The translations under genes were made by a program, and so were the position numbers. Shown one piece after another: positions 1 through 6,988 of a stretch of DNA of 29,148 nt. The notes under the pieces were generated by a model. It saw nothing but the letters and a program-made list of their open reading frames with translations, searched no databases and was not told the origin of the DNA. The number at the start of each line of letters is the position of its first letter. The stretch's first letter is position 1. This stretch comes from a virus: the IMG/VR virus record IMGVR_UViG_3300014720_000131, positions 1-29,148 of that record. One strand, given 5' to 3'.

Positions 1-102
1 GAGGCCGCGTGCTGTGGAGACTCTGTCCCAGGGCTTGAAAATTTTACCATTGATTTTGATGGTAGTGTATTTGACATGGATATAAGTATCACGTACCGAG
101 CA
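1..102 (-). other. Putative intein, N-terminal fragment, inserted in helicase P-loop
   Basis: Directly after the Walker A lysine the frame reads Cys-Ser-Val-Arg-Asp-Thr-Tyr-Ile and then a strand-rich stretch containing KYTTIKINGK. A Cys at position 1 with Asp-Thr a few residues later followed by hydrophobic residues is the usual block A of inteins. GK|S/T inside P-loops is a well-known intein insertion point in RecA-fold ATPases. A real helicase would have Ser or Thr and an amphipathic helix here. Only 34 residues are visible, so splicing block B, any endonuclease domain, and the C-terminal His-Asn plus +1 Ser/Thr cannot be checked. Confidence 0.65.
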
Positions 103-747
103 TTTTCCTGATCCACTCGCGCCGACAACGCAGAGGAGTTCGCCTTTACCGGATCCGCCATTGAGGATCTCTTTCTTGTCGAGCTCCGGTAGGCGAGTTG
201 GAATGGTGTCACGCTTCAGACGCGTGAATCGAGCGTCCATCTCATTGAAGAAGTCGTGGCCGACGGACGGAGCCGTGCCGACCTGAACAGCCTTCTTGAT
301 CGTCTCTACGATGGACTCATACTTATTGGCCTGCATCTGATCGACAGCAGACTCTAGTGCCTTCTTAAGAGCCTGCTTACGACAGAATTCGAGAGACTTC
401 TCTTTGACATACTGAAGATCACCTGCGTCAGGATTTGACTTCATCCTCTGAAGATAATCGATGATTTGATCGCGTAGAATGACGTCGGTTCCTGACTTCA
501 GGTCATCCTTAATAATTGTGACAAGTAATTGAAGGGTAGGAAATACCTTGTATTTCTTCGAATATGCGAAATACCTGTCAGCCAAAAACTTAAGATAGTT
601 GACCTCGAAGTAGGAGATATCAACAACTTCCATCATTTGTTCGGCGAACTTATGATCGACAAGCAATGCCTGGCACAACTTCTCTTGAAAGGACTTTCCA
701 AATTGACCGAAGGAAACTCCGTTGAGTCTGTTTTCGTTTTCTTGCAT
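1..747 (-). CDS. DnaB/gp41-like replicative helicase, N-terminal part, interrupted by putative intein
   Basis: The frame begins at an ATG that overlaps the stop of the upstream nuclease gene (TAATG) and stays open to the left edge, giving 249 visible residues. Residues 1-190 look like the helical N-terminal domain of phage DnaB/gp41 helicases. A stretch reading PTRLPELDKKEILNGGSGKG then leads into the Walker A motif GASGSGK at residues 209-215, preceded by the strand ELLCVV. This layout fits the hexameric RecA-fold helicase that unwinds the phage replication fork. Instead of the expected Ser/Thr and helix after Lys215, the protein continues with Cys-Ser-Val-Arg-Asp-Thr, which looks like an intein start and is listed separately. 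The 5' nuclease gene directly upstream supports a replication role. The rest of the helicase lies outside the window. I am fairly sure of the RecA-fold helicase and less sure of the exact subfamily. Confidence 0.8.
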   Translation of the reverse strand, partial: MQENENRLNGVSFGQFGKSFQEKLCQALLVDHKFAEQMMEVVDISYFEVNYLKFLADRYFAYSKKYKVFPTLQLLVTIIKDDLKSGTDVILRDQIIDYLQRMKSNPDAGDLQYVKEKSLEFCRKQALKKALESAVDQMQANKYESIVETIKKAVQVGTAPSVGHDFFNEMDARFTRLKRDTIPTRLPELDKKEILNGGSGKGELLCVVGASGSGKCSVRDTYIHVKYTTIKINGKIFKPWDRVSTARGL

Positions 748-1724
748 TATTGATTCTCCGAAGCGAACCTCAGTCCATCGACACATGAGAGATCGTAATA
801 GAACCCCTCATAGTCAAAGTCACTGATCCCTTCCTTCAGTAACAACTTGATGAGTCCCATCTTATTGACAGTCGGTTTAAATGTATCTACAACGTGTTCC
901 ACACGTTTCATCTGATCGCCCGACAACATGCTTCCGTCCAAATGGACGAGCTGCCAGTTCCTATTGACAACATCGACCTCTTCGACGAGACGTTTGAACA
1001 AGACGCCTTTCTGTGTATGGGCGAAATTGATGATGTCTTGTAGAATGATCGTGTCATCGCTTCCAAGCATGGGAAATTTCTTGGCGACGCTTTTGAAACC
1101 AAAACCCTGAACGCCGGGAATGTTGTCAGAATCGTCGCCACAGAGACACTTTGCTAGTGCGAAGTTGTGTGCCTTGATTCGGAACTCCTCGAATAGGTCT
1201 TCATCGGTGATGAACTTCTTTCTATAGAGAGAGTAGATCTTCACTTTAGGACCTAAGAGTTGGTACATGTCCTTGTCGGCAGACACAATGACGGTGTCCT
1301 TGTCTCTGAAGGAACCTCTGACGAGGAATGCGACAATGTCGTCACCTTCACAATCGGAAACGTACACCTGACAGACAGGAACATTCTTTAAAGCACCGAG
1401 GAGAGTCACCAGTTGATGCTGCTTGTTCTCTTCGGTGTCAGGAATGTCGTCCCCGTAAAATCGATTTAACTTACCGGGTTTCCTATTGGCCTTATAATCG
1501 GGATATATCTTACGTCTTCGCTGTGATCCTCCACCTTCCCACGTGACATACACCATAGTTGGATGGTATTCTCTACAGAGTTTTTGCAAAGACTTGAGAA
1601 ATCCTACAGCGCCTCCCATCTGATATCCGTGCGAAGACAACTGAGGATACGCTGCATAAGAACGGAGGAACATATTGAGTCCATCAATCACAAAGATGGG
1701 TCTATCGTCTGACATAGAAGTCAT
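747..1724 (-). CDS. 5'-3' exonuclease, T4 RNase H / FEN-type
   Basis: This 325-residue protein belongs to the FEN/PIN-fold 5' nuclease family, whose T4 member removes RNA primers from lagging strands. The acidic metal-binding residues are visible in order: Asp14 (FVIDGLN), Glu126 with Asp128/Asp129 (SDCEGDDIV), Asp150 and Asp152 (VSADKDMYQLL), and the helix-hairpin-helix region with Asp197, Asp198 and Asp200 (CGDDSDNIPGVQGFG). A Lys/Arg-rich arch segment (QRRRKIYPDYKANRK) follows the first strand. An AAGG about four bases before the ATG supports the first start; a second Met at residue 4 is an alternative. The stop overlaps the helicase start, so the two are probably cotranslated. The length is close to that of T4 RNase H (305 residues). 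Confidence 0.9.
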   Translation of the reverse strand: MTSMSDDRPIFVIDGLNMFLRSYAAYPQLSSHGYQMGGAVGFLKSLQKLCREYHPTMVYVTWEGGGSQRRRKIYPDYKANRKPGKLNRFYGDDIPDTEENKQHQLVTLLGALKNVPVCQVYVSDCEGDDIVAFLVRGSFRDKDTVIVSADKDMYQLLGPKVKIYSLYRKKFITDEDLFEEFRIKAHNFALAKCLCGDDSDNIPGVQGFGFKSVAKKFPMLGSDDTIILQDIINFAHTQKGVLFKRLVEEVDVVNRNWQLVHLDGSMLSGDQMKRVEHVVDTFKPTVNKMGLIKLLLKEGISDFDYEGFYYDLSCVDGLRFASENQ

Positions 1725-1748
1725 TCTACCTTAAGTGGACTACGTTTG

Positions 1749-2108
1749 TCAAGCTAGCACGACATTGCCATACCAGTATTTACCGATGCCCTCACCTACT
1801 TCGAACTTTGCTTCTACTCTCACGACACCGTCACCATACAGTTTTGTCTTGAGGAGTTTGAAATGTTCGAATTCGGTTATAGCCTTGTGGCAATATGTGT
1901 CGAACTCTTTCCCCTTGATCAAGGTGTGACCCTCGGTCAACAACATCAGCTCACACACCTTATGCGGTGCGAAAACTTTGTACTCGGCGATCTTTGCTGA
2001 CCCGAACTTGGCGAAACAATTCTTCGTCAGTTCCCGTTTGCAGTTAAGAATGGCCTCGAGAAGACCATTGACGTCTTCCGAGACCTTCCATGTTACTTCA
2101 GCGTCCAT
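1749..2108 (-). CDS. Hypothetical protein, 119 aa
   Basis: I do not recognise this protein. The start is placed at the ATG whose A is shared with the stop codon of the actin-like gene (TAATG), because a longer frame would need a start inside that gene. It begins MDAEVTWKVSED, is a mixed alpha/beta soluble-looking protein with four cysteines and no CxxC pair, and has no signal peptide or membrane segment. A C-terminal stretch RVEAKFEVGEGIGKYWYGN looks like beta strands. It sits between an actin-like ATPase and the 5' nuclease in the replication block, and tight coupling to the actin-like gene suggests co-expression. No function is assigned. Confidence 0.7.
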   Translation of the reverse strand: MDAEVTWKVSEDVNGLLEAILNCKRELTKNCFAKFGSAKIAEYKVFAPHKVCELMLLTEGHTLIKGKEFDTYCHKAITEFEHFKLLKTKLYGDGVVRVEAKFEVGEGIGKYWYGNVVLA

Positions 2109-3112
2109 TAGAGGATTTGCGATGCGATGAGGCAACCACGGGCGACTGCGTGGAGTGGATCGGAGGCGTGGCGGACTTCCTTAACAGGAAGCGGGAAACC
2201 GTTCTCGACCAGCTTCTTCTCGAAGTGTTTCACGAACCCCTTGGCCTTGGTGGTACCACCGGCGACGACGACAGGCAGGGGATCCTTGAATTTCGGGAGT
2301 GCCTTGTGACCATCCATTGCTGCAGTCAGTTGTTTCGTGGTGTAGTCGATGAGACGATCGTAGTATGTGGCTACCGCAGCGAGGACCTGATTGTCGTTGG
2401 GTTTCGCGATTGTGAAATCGCCCTGCTCTTTTTCGGCCTGCACGATGGAATCGGTCTCACCTGTTGCTACGGCGGCCATGCGGTCGACCCAATCACCAGA
2501 CTTCGTGGTGGAGAACTTAACGACAGGTTCACCGCTCAGCATGACACAAACGTTAACCATACCCGCGCCCCAAGACAGGGCCACACCGGTATAGTCATCG
2601 TCCGCAAGCTCCGAGTAACATAGCGCTTCTGCCTCATTAATGGCCCGAGCTTCATAACCACATTCTTCGAGGACCTTCTTGACGACGTCCTCATGGTAGC
2701 CAACATCAAAATCATCGTCTTCCTGATCTACTGGTTGGGCAGGAACACAGAAGACGAGCTTCTCGCCCTTCTTCGTGGCCTTTCCAGCAACTTCCTTAAG
2801 TATGTAGGACAGGATTCTTCTAGCGTCCTTCTCCTTGGAGGAGACGACACCTCGATACATCGGACGCTTCGCAGAGTCGTTACGCTCCACTGCTTTTTCA
2901 ATGGCATCCTTACCTAGGATGATGTAGGAGCCGTCTGTGTCTTTTACGAAAACTTTTCCGGTGAGGCCCTTTTCGATCATTTTGGAGGCGATCGGAGTCG
3001 TAGGCTTGATCACGTAGAAAGCATCTCTGAAATCCTTATACTCAACGGTACCACCCTCGCCCTCAGATGAGAGGACGATGAATGACGTACCGACATCTAA
3101 ACCTTTTGCCAT
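2108..3112 (-). CDS. Actin-like ATPase (ParM/MreB/Hsp70 fold)
   Basis: The 334-residue product has the spaced motifs of the actin superfamily. A phosphate-1 loop lies at the very N-terminus (KGLDVGTSFIVLS), a phosphate-2-like loop near the middle (ALSWGAGMVNVCVM, with Ser-Trp-Gly-Ala-Gly instead of Asp-x-Gly-x-Gly), and an adenosine motif near the C-terminus (PVVVAGGTTKAKGF). A connect-like helix precedes phosphate-2 (ARAINEAEALCYSEL), and a Cys/Ala-rich C-terminal helix (DPLHAVARGCLIASQIL) resembles connect-2. Known members are filament-forming ATPases used for plasmid segregation or cell shape, or Hsp70-type chaperones; a few phages carry one. It lies amid replication genes and is coupled to the small gene downstream. 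The altered phosphate-2 loop leaves ATPase activity and polymerisation unproven. The fold is fairly certain and the role unknown. Confidence 0.75.
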   Translation of the reverse strand: MAKGLDVGTSFIVLSSEGEGGTVEYKDFRDAFYVIKPTTPIASKMIEKGLTGKVFVKDTDGSYIILGKDAIEKAVERNDSAKRPMYRGVVSSKEKDARRILSYILKEVAGKATKKGEKLVFCVPAQPVDQEDDDFDVGYHEDVVKKVLEECGYEARAINEAEALCYSELADDDYTGVALSWGAGMVNVCVMLSGEPVVKFSTTKSGDWVDRMAAVATGETDSIVQAEKEQGDFTIAKPNDNQVLAAVATYYDRLIDYTTKQLTAAMDGHKALPKFKDPLPVVVAGGTTKAKGFVKHFEKKLVENGFPLPVKEVRHASDPLHAVARGCLIASQIL

Positions 3113-3120
3113 GTCTATAA

Positions 3121-3426
3121 CTATCCTTTCATCTTCTTAAGTTGCGCAAGCTTGTTTGCAGCTGATGATATGTCATCGTTGGTTTGAGAAACCACACCGA
3201 GTTTCCCACCCTTCGACTCCAGGTCGTCTGTGGAGATGTCAGTGACGTACTTAGCTTCATCGATGCTGATCTTCTTCCGTGCCTGCTGTTTCTGTTCTCT
3301 CACCACCTCAGAAACGAAAGAGGTGGAACCAGAACCCTTCAAAGATCTTCTAATGTTGTCGAGCGAACCAATCGCATATCCGACTCCAAATGACAGCACT
3401 GCAAGAAGGGTCTGGTCCATGTTCAT
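3121..3426 (-). CDS. Hypothetical small protein with N-terminal membrane segment, 101 aa
   Basis: The ATG overlaps the dUTPase stop (ATGA). Residues of about 6-21 (LLAVLSFGVGYAIGSL) form one hydrophobic segment suitable for a membrane anchor, followed by a basic stretch (RRSLK) and then a polar, probably helical tail rich in Lys, Ser and Asp. A second Met at residue 3 is an alternative start. It ends just before the actin-like gene. Family unknown. By topology it would be a single-pass inner-membrane protein with a hydrophilic cytoplasmic tail, which is an inference only. Confidence 0.65.
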   Translation of the reverse strand: MNMDQTLLAVLSFGVGYAIGSLDNIRRSLKGSGSTSFVSEVVREQKQQARKKISIDEAKYVTDISTDDLESKGGKLGVVSQTNDDISSAANKLAQLKKMKG

Positions 3427-3848
3427 CTACCTGTGCTTCCGAAGCCGCCCTCACCACGATCGGTCGCCGTGAGTTGATCGATCAACTTCATTTGTACCTG
3501 GACGACAGGCATAAATACAAGCTGTGCAATCCTATCACCCTTTTTTACGGTATATCTGAGTGAATCGTGGTTAACAAGAAGTACCTTTACCTCACCTCTG
3601 TAATCGGAATCAATGACTCCGGGAGCATTGAGGACAGAGACACCATGTCTTAGAGCAAGTCCCGATCGTGGACAAATTTGAGCGACATAACCTCTGGGAA
3701 TCTCCAGATAGAGACTCGTACTGACTGCTGCCCACTTGCCAGGTGCAAGTGTGACTTCTTCACTGGCAATTAGGTCACAACCTGCAGAACCGGGTGTTGC
3801 ATAAAGTGGGGCTACTTGATTCTTGTAACCTACGACAATTTCACTCAT
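3423..3848 (-). CDS. dut: Trimeric dUTPase
   Basis: The 141-residue product is a homotrimeric-type dUTP pyrophosphatase, which hydrolyses dUTP to dUMP and PPi, keeping uracil out of DNA and supplying dTMP synthesis. All five family motifs are present: AGCDL (about 22-26), PRSGLAL (60-66), the uridine-binding/catalytic region APGVIDSDYRGE with the presumed catalytic Asp at 80, RIAQLVF (106-112), and the C-terminal RGEGGFGSTGR (131-141). The start is the ATG inside the end of the recombinase gene, because it is preceded by AAGAGGAG about nine bases upstream; a longer frame starting seven codons earlier lacks this and adds unconserved residues. The two genes overlap by 8 bases. Confidence 0.95.
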   Translation of the reverse strand: MSEIVVGYKNQVAPLYATPGSAGCDLIASEEVTLAPGKWAAVSTSLYLEIPRGYVAQICPRSGLALRHGVSVLNAPGVIDSDYRGEVKVLLVNHDSLRYTVKKGDRIAQLVFMPVVQVQMKLIDQLTATDRGEGGFGSTGR

Positions 3849-5022
3849 CAGATGTAATCTCCTCTTCAATTAACTGTTCGATGGTGCCAGGATTGATAGC
3901 CAAGGCAGCATCGATAACAGCGTCGACATATTTCTTGTACTTCTCGTCCTTCATCACTTCACCAAAGTCTGCCTTGTAGAACTTCTTGGTGATGAGCACC
4001 TCGCCTGTCTTTTCGGATGAAATAGTGAGTTCCTTCCACGCACCGTCACCGGTGATGGAGACTTTGTTGCCTTCAAAAGATACAGAGCCATTGTCCTTGC
4101 ACCAAGTACGTACTTCATCGAAGATGTACTCGTGCTCGACGATGCCCTTGCCGAAGATGATGTCGAATTCACACTTCTTGAAAGGAGGAGCCACCTTGTT
4201 CTTCTTGAGCGTGCAGATGACGTGGATACCAATGATGTTTCCATCCTTGTCCTTCACGGGCATGCCACTAGTGAGAGAAATTCTCACAGAAGCATGGAAG
4301 GGAATGGCCTTGCCACCAGGTGTGGTAGTGGGATCGCCATACATGACACCGATCTTCTCACGGATCTGGTTGATGCAGATGAGAGTTACGTTGTTCTGAC
4401 CAATGACACCTGTGATCTTGCGCATGCCCTTGGAGATGACACGAGCCTGCAGACCAATCGTGTTGTCCTCATATTCTCCATCGAGTTCTGCTTTTGGAGA
4501 TGTGGCGGCCACAGAGTCCCAGATCACGACGATGGGAACGTTCTTTTCAATGATCTGCTTTGCCTTGGTGATCGTAGACTCGATGATGGAGAAAACCTCC
4601 TCGGTCATGTGAGAATCGCAATAGACGAATCTCTTCTTGACGTCGATGCCCATGTCAGCAAGTTTAGCGACAGGAGTGGCATTCTCGGTGTCTACATAGA
4701 CTACAAGACCTCCAAGTTTTTGTGCAACAGCAGCGGCATGATAAGCTAAGTGAGATTTGCCACTCGACGGCGCACCGCTAATCTCGATGATTCGACCTTC
4801 AGGATATCCGCCGTGGGCGGCATTTCTGATAGCGTAATTGAGCTGAATGGATCCTGTATCGATCCATCGTTTCACAATCGTTGGAGCGTCCATCTCGGAG
4901 AGGTTATAAGCCACTCGTGTTCCGAATTCCTTATTGATCGACGAAATGAGATCTTTCATCATGTCGTCAACTTCAGACTTCTTCAAAGGAGACAGCTCCG
5001 TATCTTTTTCTTTCTTCGCCAT
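3841..5022 (-). CDS. uvsX: UvsX/RecA-like recombinase
   Basis: The 393-residue protein is a RecA-fold strand-exchange ATPase of the UvsX type, which coats ssDNA and drives recombination and recombination-dependent replication. Walker A is GAPSSGKS at residues 83-90, a conserved acidic strand follows (VVYVDTENA), Walker B is IVVIWDSVAA, and the L2-region pattern CINQIREKIGVMYG plus the TTPGGKAIPFHASVRI motif is typical of RecA/UvsX. The length matches T4 UvsX (about 390). AGGTGA five bases before the ATG gives a good ribosome site. It follows the SSB gene across a hairpin and overlaps the dUTPase start. The acidic C-terminus (IEEEITSDE) is also common in the family. Confidence 0.92.
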   Translation of the reverse strand: MAKKEKDTELSPLKKSEVDDMMKDLISSINKEFGTRVAYNLSEMDAPTIVKRWIDTGSIQLNYAIRNAAHGGYPEGRIIEISGAPSSGKSHLAYHAAAVAQKLGGLVVYVDTENATPVAKLADMGIDVKKRFVYCDSHMTEEVFSIIESTITKAKQIIEKNVPIVVIWDSVAATSPKAELDGEYEDNTIGLQARVISKGMRKITGVIGQNNVTLICINQIREKIGVMYGDPTTTPGGKAIPFHASVRISLTSGMPVKDKDGNIIGIHVICTLKKNKVAPPFKKCEFDIIFGKGIVEHEYIFDEVRTWCKDNGSVSFEGNKVSITGDGAWKELTISSEKTGEVLITKKFYKADFGEVMKDEKYKKYVDAVIDAALAINPGTIEQLIEEEITSDE

Positions 5023-5045
5023 TAAATCACCTGTGGTTAAAGAAT

Positions 5046-5069
5046 GAGGGGACGGTTGCCCGTCCCCTC
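5046..5069 (-). terminator. Perfect 10-bp hairpin between SSB and recombinase genes
   Basis: Bases 5046-5055 pair perfectly with 5060-5069 around a four-base loop, giving a GC-rich 10-bp stem. On the minus strand the stem lies 7 bases after the SSB stop codon and is followed by ATTCTTTAA, a weak T-rich tail. It probably acts as an attenuating terminator or an mRNA 3' stabiliser, giving more SSB than recombinase. Whether it truly terminates cannot be read from sequence. Confidence 0.6.
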
Positions 5070-5076
5070 CTCACGA

Positions 5077-5916
5077 TCAGTCCTCGCCGATTAGATCGGC
5101 GAATGCATCGTCAAGTGACTGCTTCTTGGCCTCTGGCTTATCGGACTTCTTCGCTGCAGGCTTCTTGTCTGCCGCCTGCTTCACCTCTGCGACGAGGTTA
5201 TCCAACTCGTCGACCGGGGACGCACCACGAGTAGCGCCACCATCCTGAGATGGTTCACCACCACCGCCGCTGAGCCAGTTGTTGAGGACCGTCTCGATCT
5301 CTTGCGTCGACTTGAGGCGATACATGTCGTCGATGCTTGGAATGTTGTCGAGCCACTTCTGTGCGGTGGCTGCATCGCTGTGCAGCGCTGTAGACTTGCG
5401 AGCAGGATCGACGGTCGTATCGTTGAATTGCTTGCCTGGTTGCTTTGAGATCGTCACCTTGAGGTCGAAGCCCTCCGTCGGAGAGAGGATGTCACCAACC
5501 TCCTCATCGAGGAAGAAGCCGAGCATGCGCTGGTAAACTAACTTGCCGAAGGCCCAGATCTGTACGCCCTTGTCCTCCTCACCACGAACGATGACGGGAG
5601 CATAACAACGCATCTTCGGTGCGAGCTTCTTGGCGAGAACTCGATCGTCAGGCTTGCCGCTGCTGTAGAGCTTACGAATGAGATCGTCGATGGGATCCGA
5701 CTTGCCGAACTGCTTCGGTGTCAGGATGCCTGCGTTCTCACCGATGTAGTAGAACCACCTCTCTGCGAATGGCTGACCATCCGGCATGTTCTTCCAAGGC
5801 AGACAGCGGACCTTGTGCTCACCAAGACCCGGCTTCCAGAGTTGGATCGAAGACGTCTTCTTGACACCACTGAGCTCTGCCACACGACGCTTAATTGCTT
5901 CTAGATCGATTGCCAT
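5077..5916 (-). CDS. gp32-like single-stranded DNA-binding protein
   Basis: The 279-residue protein resembles T4 gp32 and its relatives: a basic N-terminal region (AIKRRVAELSG), an OB-fold-like core rich in aromatic and basic residues (LWKPGLGEHKVRCLPW, ERWFYYIGE, KMRCYAPVIVRG), and a low-complexity Gly/Ser/Lys/Ala linker. It ends in an acidic tip (DDAFADLIGED), the tail that gp32-type SSBs use to recruit partners. Only two cysteines are seen, so the gp32 zinc module appears to be missing. It would coat ssDNA at the fork and during recombination. AGGAAGAGGAATAGGAA upstream is purine-rich and serves as ribosome site. The recombinase gene follows after a hairpin, a natural partnership. Confidence 0.85.
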   Translation of the reverse strand: MAIDLEAIKRRVAELSGVKKTSSIQLWKPGLGEHKVRCLPWKNMPDGQPFAERWFYYIGENAGILTPKQFGKSDPIDDLIRKLYSSGKPDDRVLAKKLAPKMRCYAPVIVRGEEDKGVQIWAFGKLVYQRMLGFFLDEEVGDILSPTEGFDLKVTISKQPGKQFNDTTVDPARKSTALHSDAATAQKWLDNIPSIDDMYRLKSTQEIETVLNNWLSGGGGEPSQDGGATRGASPVDELDNLVAEVKQAADKKPAAKKSDKPEAKKQSLDDAFADLIGED

Positions 5917-5958
5917 GTTTATTCCTATTCCTCTTCCTAATTTCGCCTATCGACGATT

Positions 5959-5984
5959 CCATGACACCGTGCCATGGACACCGT
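5959..5984 (-). repeat. Short tandem direct repeat in SSB leader
   Basis: Two near-identical units lie side by side, CCATGACACCGT (5959-5970) and CCATGGACACCGT (5972-5984), about 45-70 bases upstream of the SSB start in its mRNA leader. Each unit could pair with other leader sequence. Because T4 gp32 represses its own translation through its mRNA leader, an operator role is conceivable but unproven. Confidence 0.35.
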
Positions 5985-6049
5985 CTCCATTTGAATCCTC
6001 AAACTATCACAAGGAGGACTGACTGTTCAATTGTTTGTCACAACAGAGA

Positions 6050-6349
6050 TCACTTCCAGCGAACAAAGTTCTTCTTGTTCTTCTTTAGCTTCTGACCCGG
6101 CTTCGTGGGCTCTGCACCCATGTCCGCCGAAGAAGCACCAAGAGGTGCTGTGTAACCTGCAATGTTGGCGACGACATTCATTTCGTCCACGTCTTCCTCC
6201 TTGTCCTCTTCCGAGTCCTTATCCGTTGTGTTCGTTGTCCTCGGATTCTTCACGCCTGATTTTCTTGAAATGAGTTGATTACCAACCGCAGGGTTGCTAT
6301 TCATCTCAAGTAAGATCGCAGAAATGTAGTCCCGTAACAACGAGGTCAT
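6050..6349 (-). CDS. Hypothetical protein, 99 aa
   Basis: I do not recognise this protein. It starts MTSLLRDYISAILLEMN, an amphipathic helix, followed by a long polar and acidic stretch (DKDSEEDKEEDVDEMN), a small Gly/Ala-rich patch (ANIAGYTAPLGASSADMG), and a strongly basic end (KLKKNKKNFVRWK). This suggests a largely disordered protein with one N-terminal helix. It lies between the HD hydrolase and SSB genes. No clear Shine-Dalgarno sequence is seen, and the start is the first ATG after the upstream stop. The N-terminal helix is loosely like the leaders of two other small proteins in the window. Confidence 0.6.
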   Translation of the reverse strand: MTSLLRDYISAILLEMNSNPAVGNQLISRKSGVKNPRTTNTTDKDSEEDKEEDVDEMNVVANIAGYTAPLGASSADMGAEPTKPGQKLKKNKKNFVRWK

Positions 6350-6368
6350 GCAGATAAGTATTCAGGAA

Positions 6369-6956
6369 CTAGAGATTCTTCTCTTGCTTTGTTGAGATGA
6401 GATCTGCCATGTGGACGACATCGACGAGAGTAGGCTCCTTCATCTTGTAAGGAGCATTTTCATCTGCGTACTGTCCGTCATTTAACTTGATGGCCAACCA
6501 CTCCGGTTGTGTCAGACGGAGTCCAAAATGCTGACACAACCAAACTCCACGATCAGGGACCGTCATGAACTGTAGCTCTTTGTTGTGCTTGTACATCTCA
6601 CCAAGCTTCTCGATGTGCCAACTGGAATCTTGAGGAACGTAGTAATCGTTCTCATGGTCGCCGACCTTGCCGAGGTCATGGAGGAGGCAACCGATGATGA
6701 GAGAATCTTTCGGCAGATCCCATCCAAACGCCTTGGCAAGCTTCAGCGCATTGCTAAGGACACGAAGAGAATGGTCGACAAGACCACCTGGGATCGCATG
6801 GTGGTAATCCTTACGAGACGAAGCGGGACAGAGCGCCAGCCTCTCACCAAGGTGGTCAACGAGGGTAAGAGCAGGTTCTGCTCTATCACCAAGCTTCTCC
6901 ATGAAGCCGCGATACTTTTCGAAGTTCTCTGTGATCTGTTCCGGTGTGAGTTCCAT
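6369..6956 (-). CDS. HD-domain phosphohydrolase
   Basis: The 195-residue protein carries an HD-superfamily metal-dependent phosphohydrolase signature: paired His at 52-53 in YHHAIPGGLVDHSL, His62, the defining His93-Asp94 (CLLHDLGK), and a distal Asp in HMADLIS. The HHAIPGGLxDHSL pattern is common in HD proteins that cleave nucleotides or single-stranded nucleic acid, but the substrate cannot be read here. Its place among replication genes fits nucleotide metabolism or nucleic-acid processing. The start is uncertain: the ATG beginning MELTPEQITENF is chosen, while an upstream TTG overlapping the previous stop would add 12 residues with no conserved look. Confidence 0.8.
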   Translation of the reverse strand: MELTPEQITENFEKYRGFMEKLGDRAEPALTLVDHLGERLALCPASSRKDYHHAIPGGLVDHSLRVLSNALKLAKAFGWDLPKDSLIIGCLLHDLGKVGDHENDYYVPQDSSWHIEKLGEMYKHNKELQFMTVPDRGVWLCQHFGLRLTQPEWLAIKLNDGQYADENAPYKMKEPTLVDVVHMADLISTKQEKNL

Positions 6957-6988
6957 AGATTGGACTCTACAACACGAAACGTCGTTGT

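Noticed and set aside
1724-1752. TTGACA and TAGAAT promoter-like pair just upstream of the 5' nuclease gene
   Set aside because: The -10-like hexamer overlaps the start codon, so it would give a leaderless transcript from inside the gene; a chance match is more likely.
2090-2623. Plus-strand open frame of 177 codons
   Set aside because: It is antisense to the actin-like ATPase, whose motifs are clear, and has no recognisable domain.
5937-5990. 17-codon minus-strand frame in the SSB leader with a GAGG before its ATG
   Set aside because: It is too short, has no recognisable sequence, and may only be part of the leader structure.
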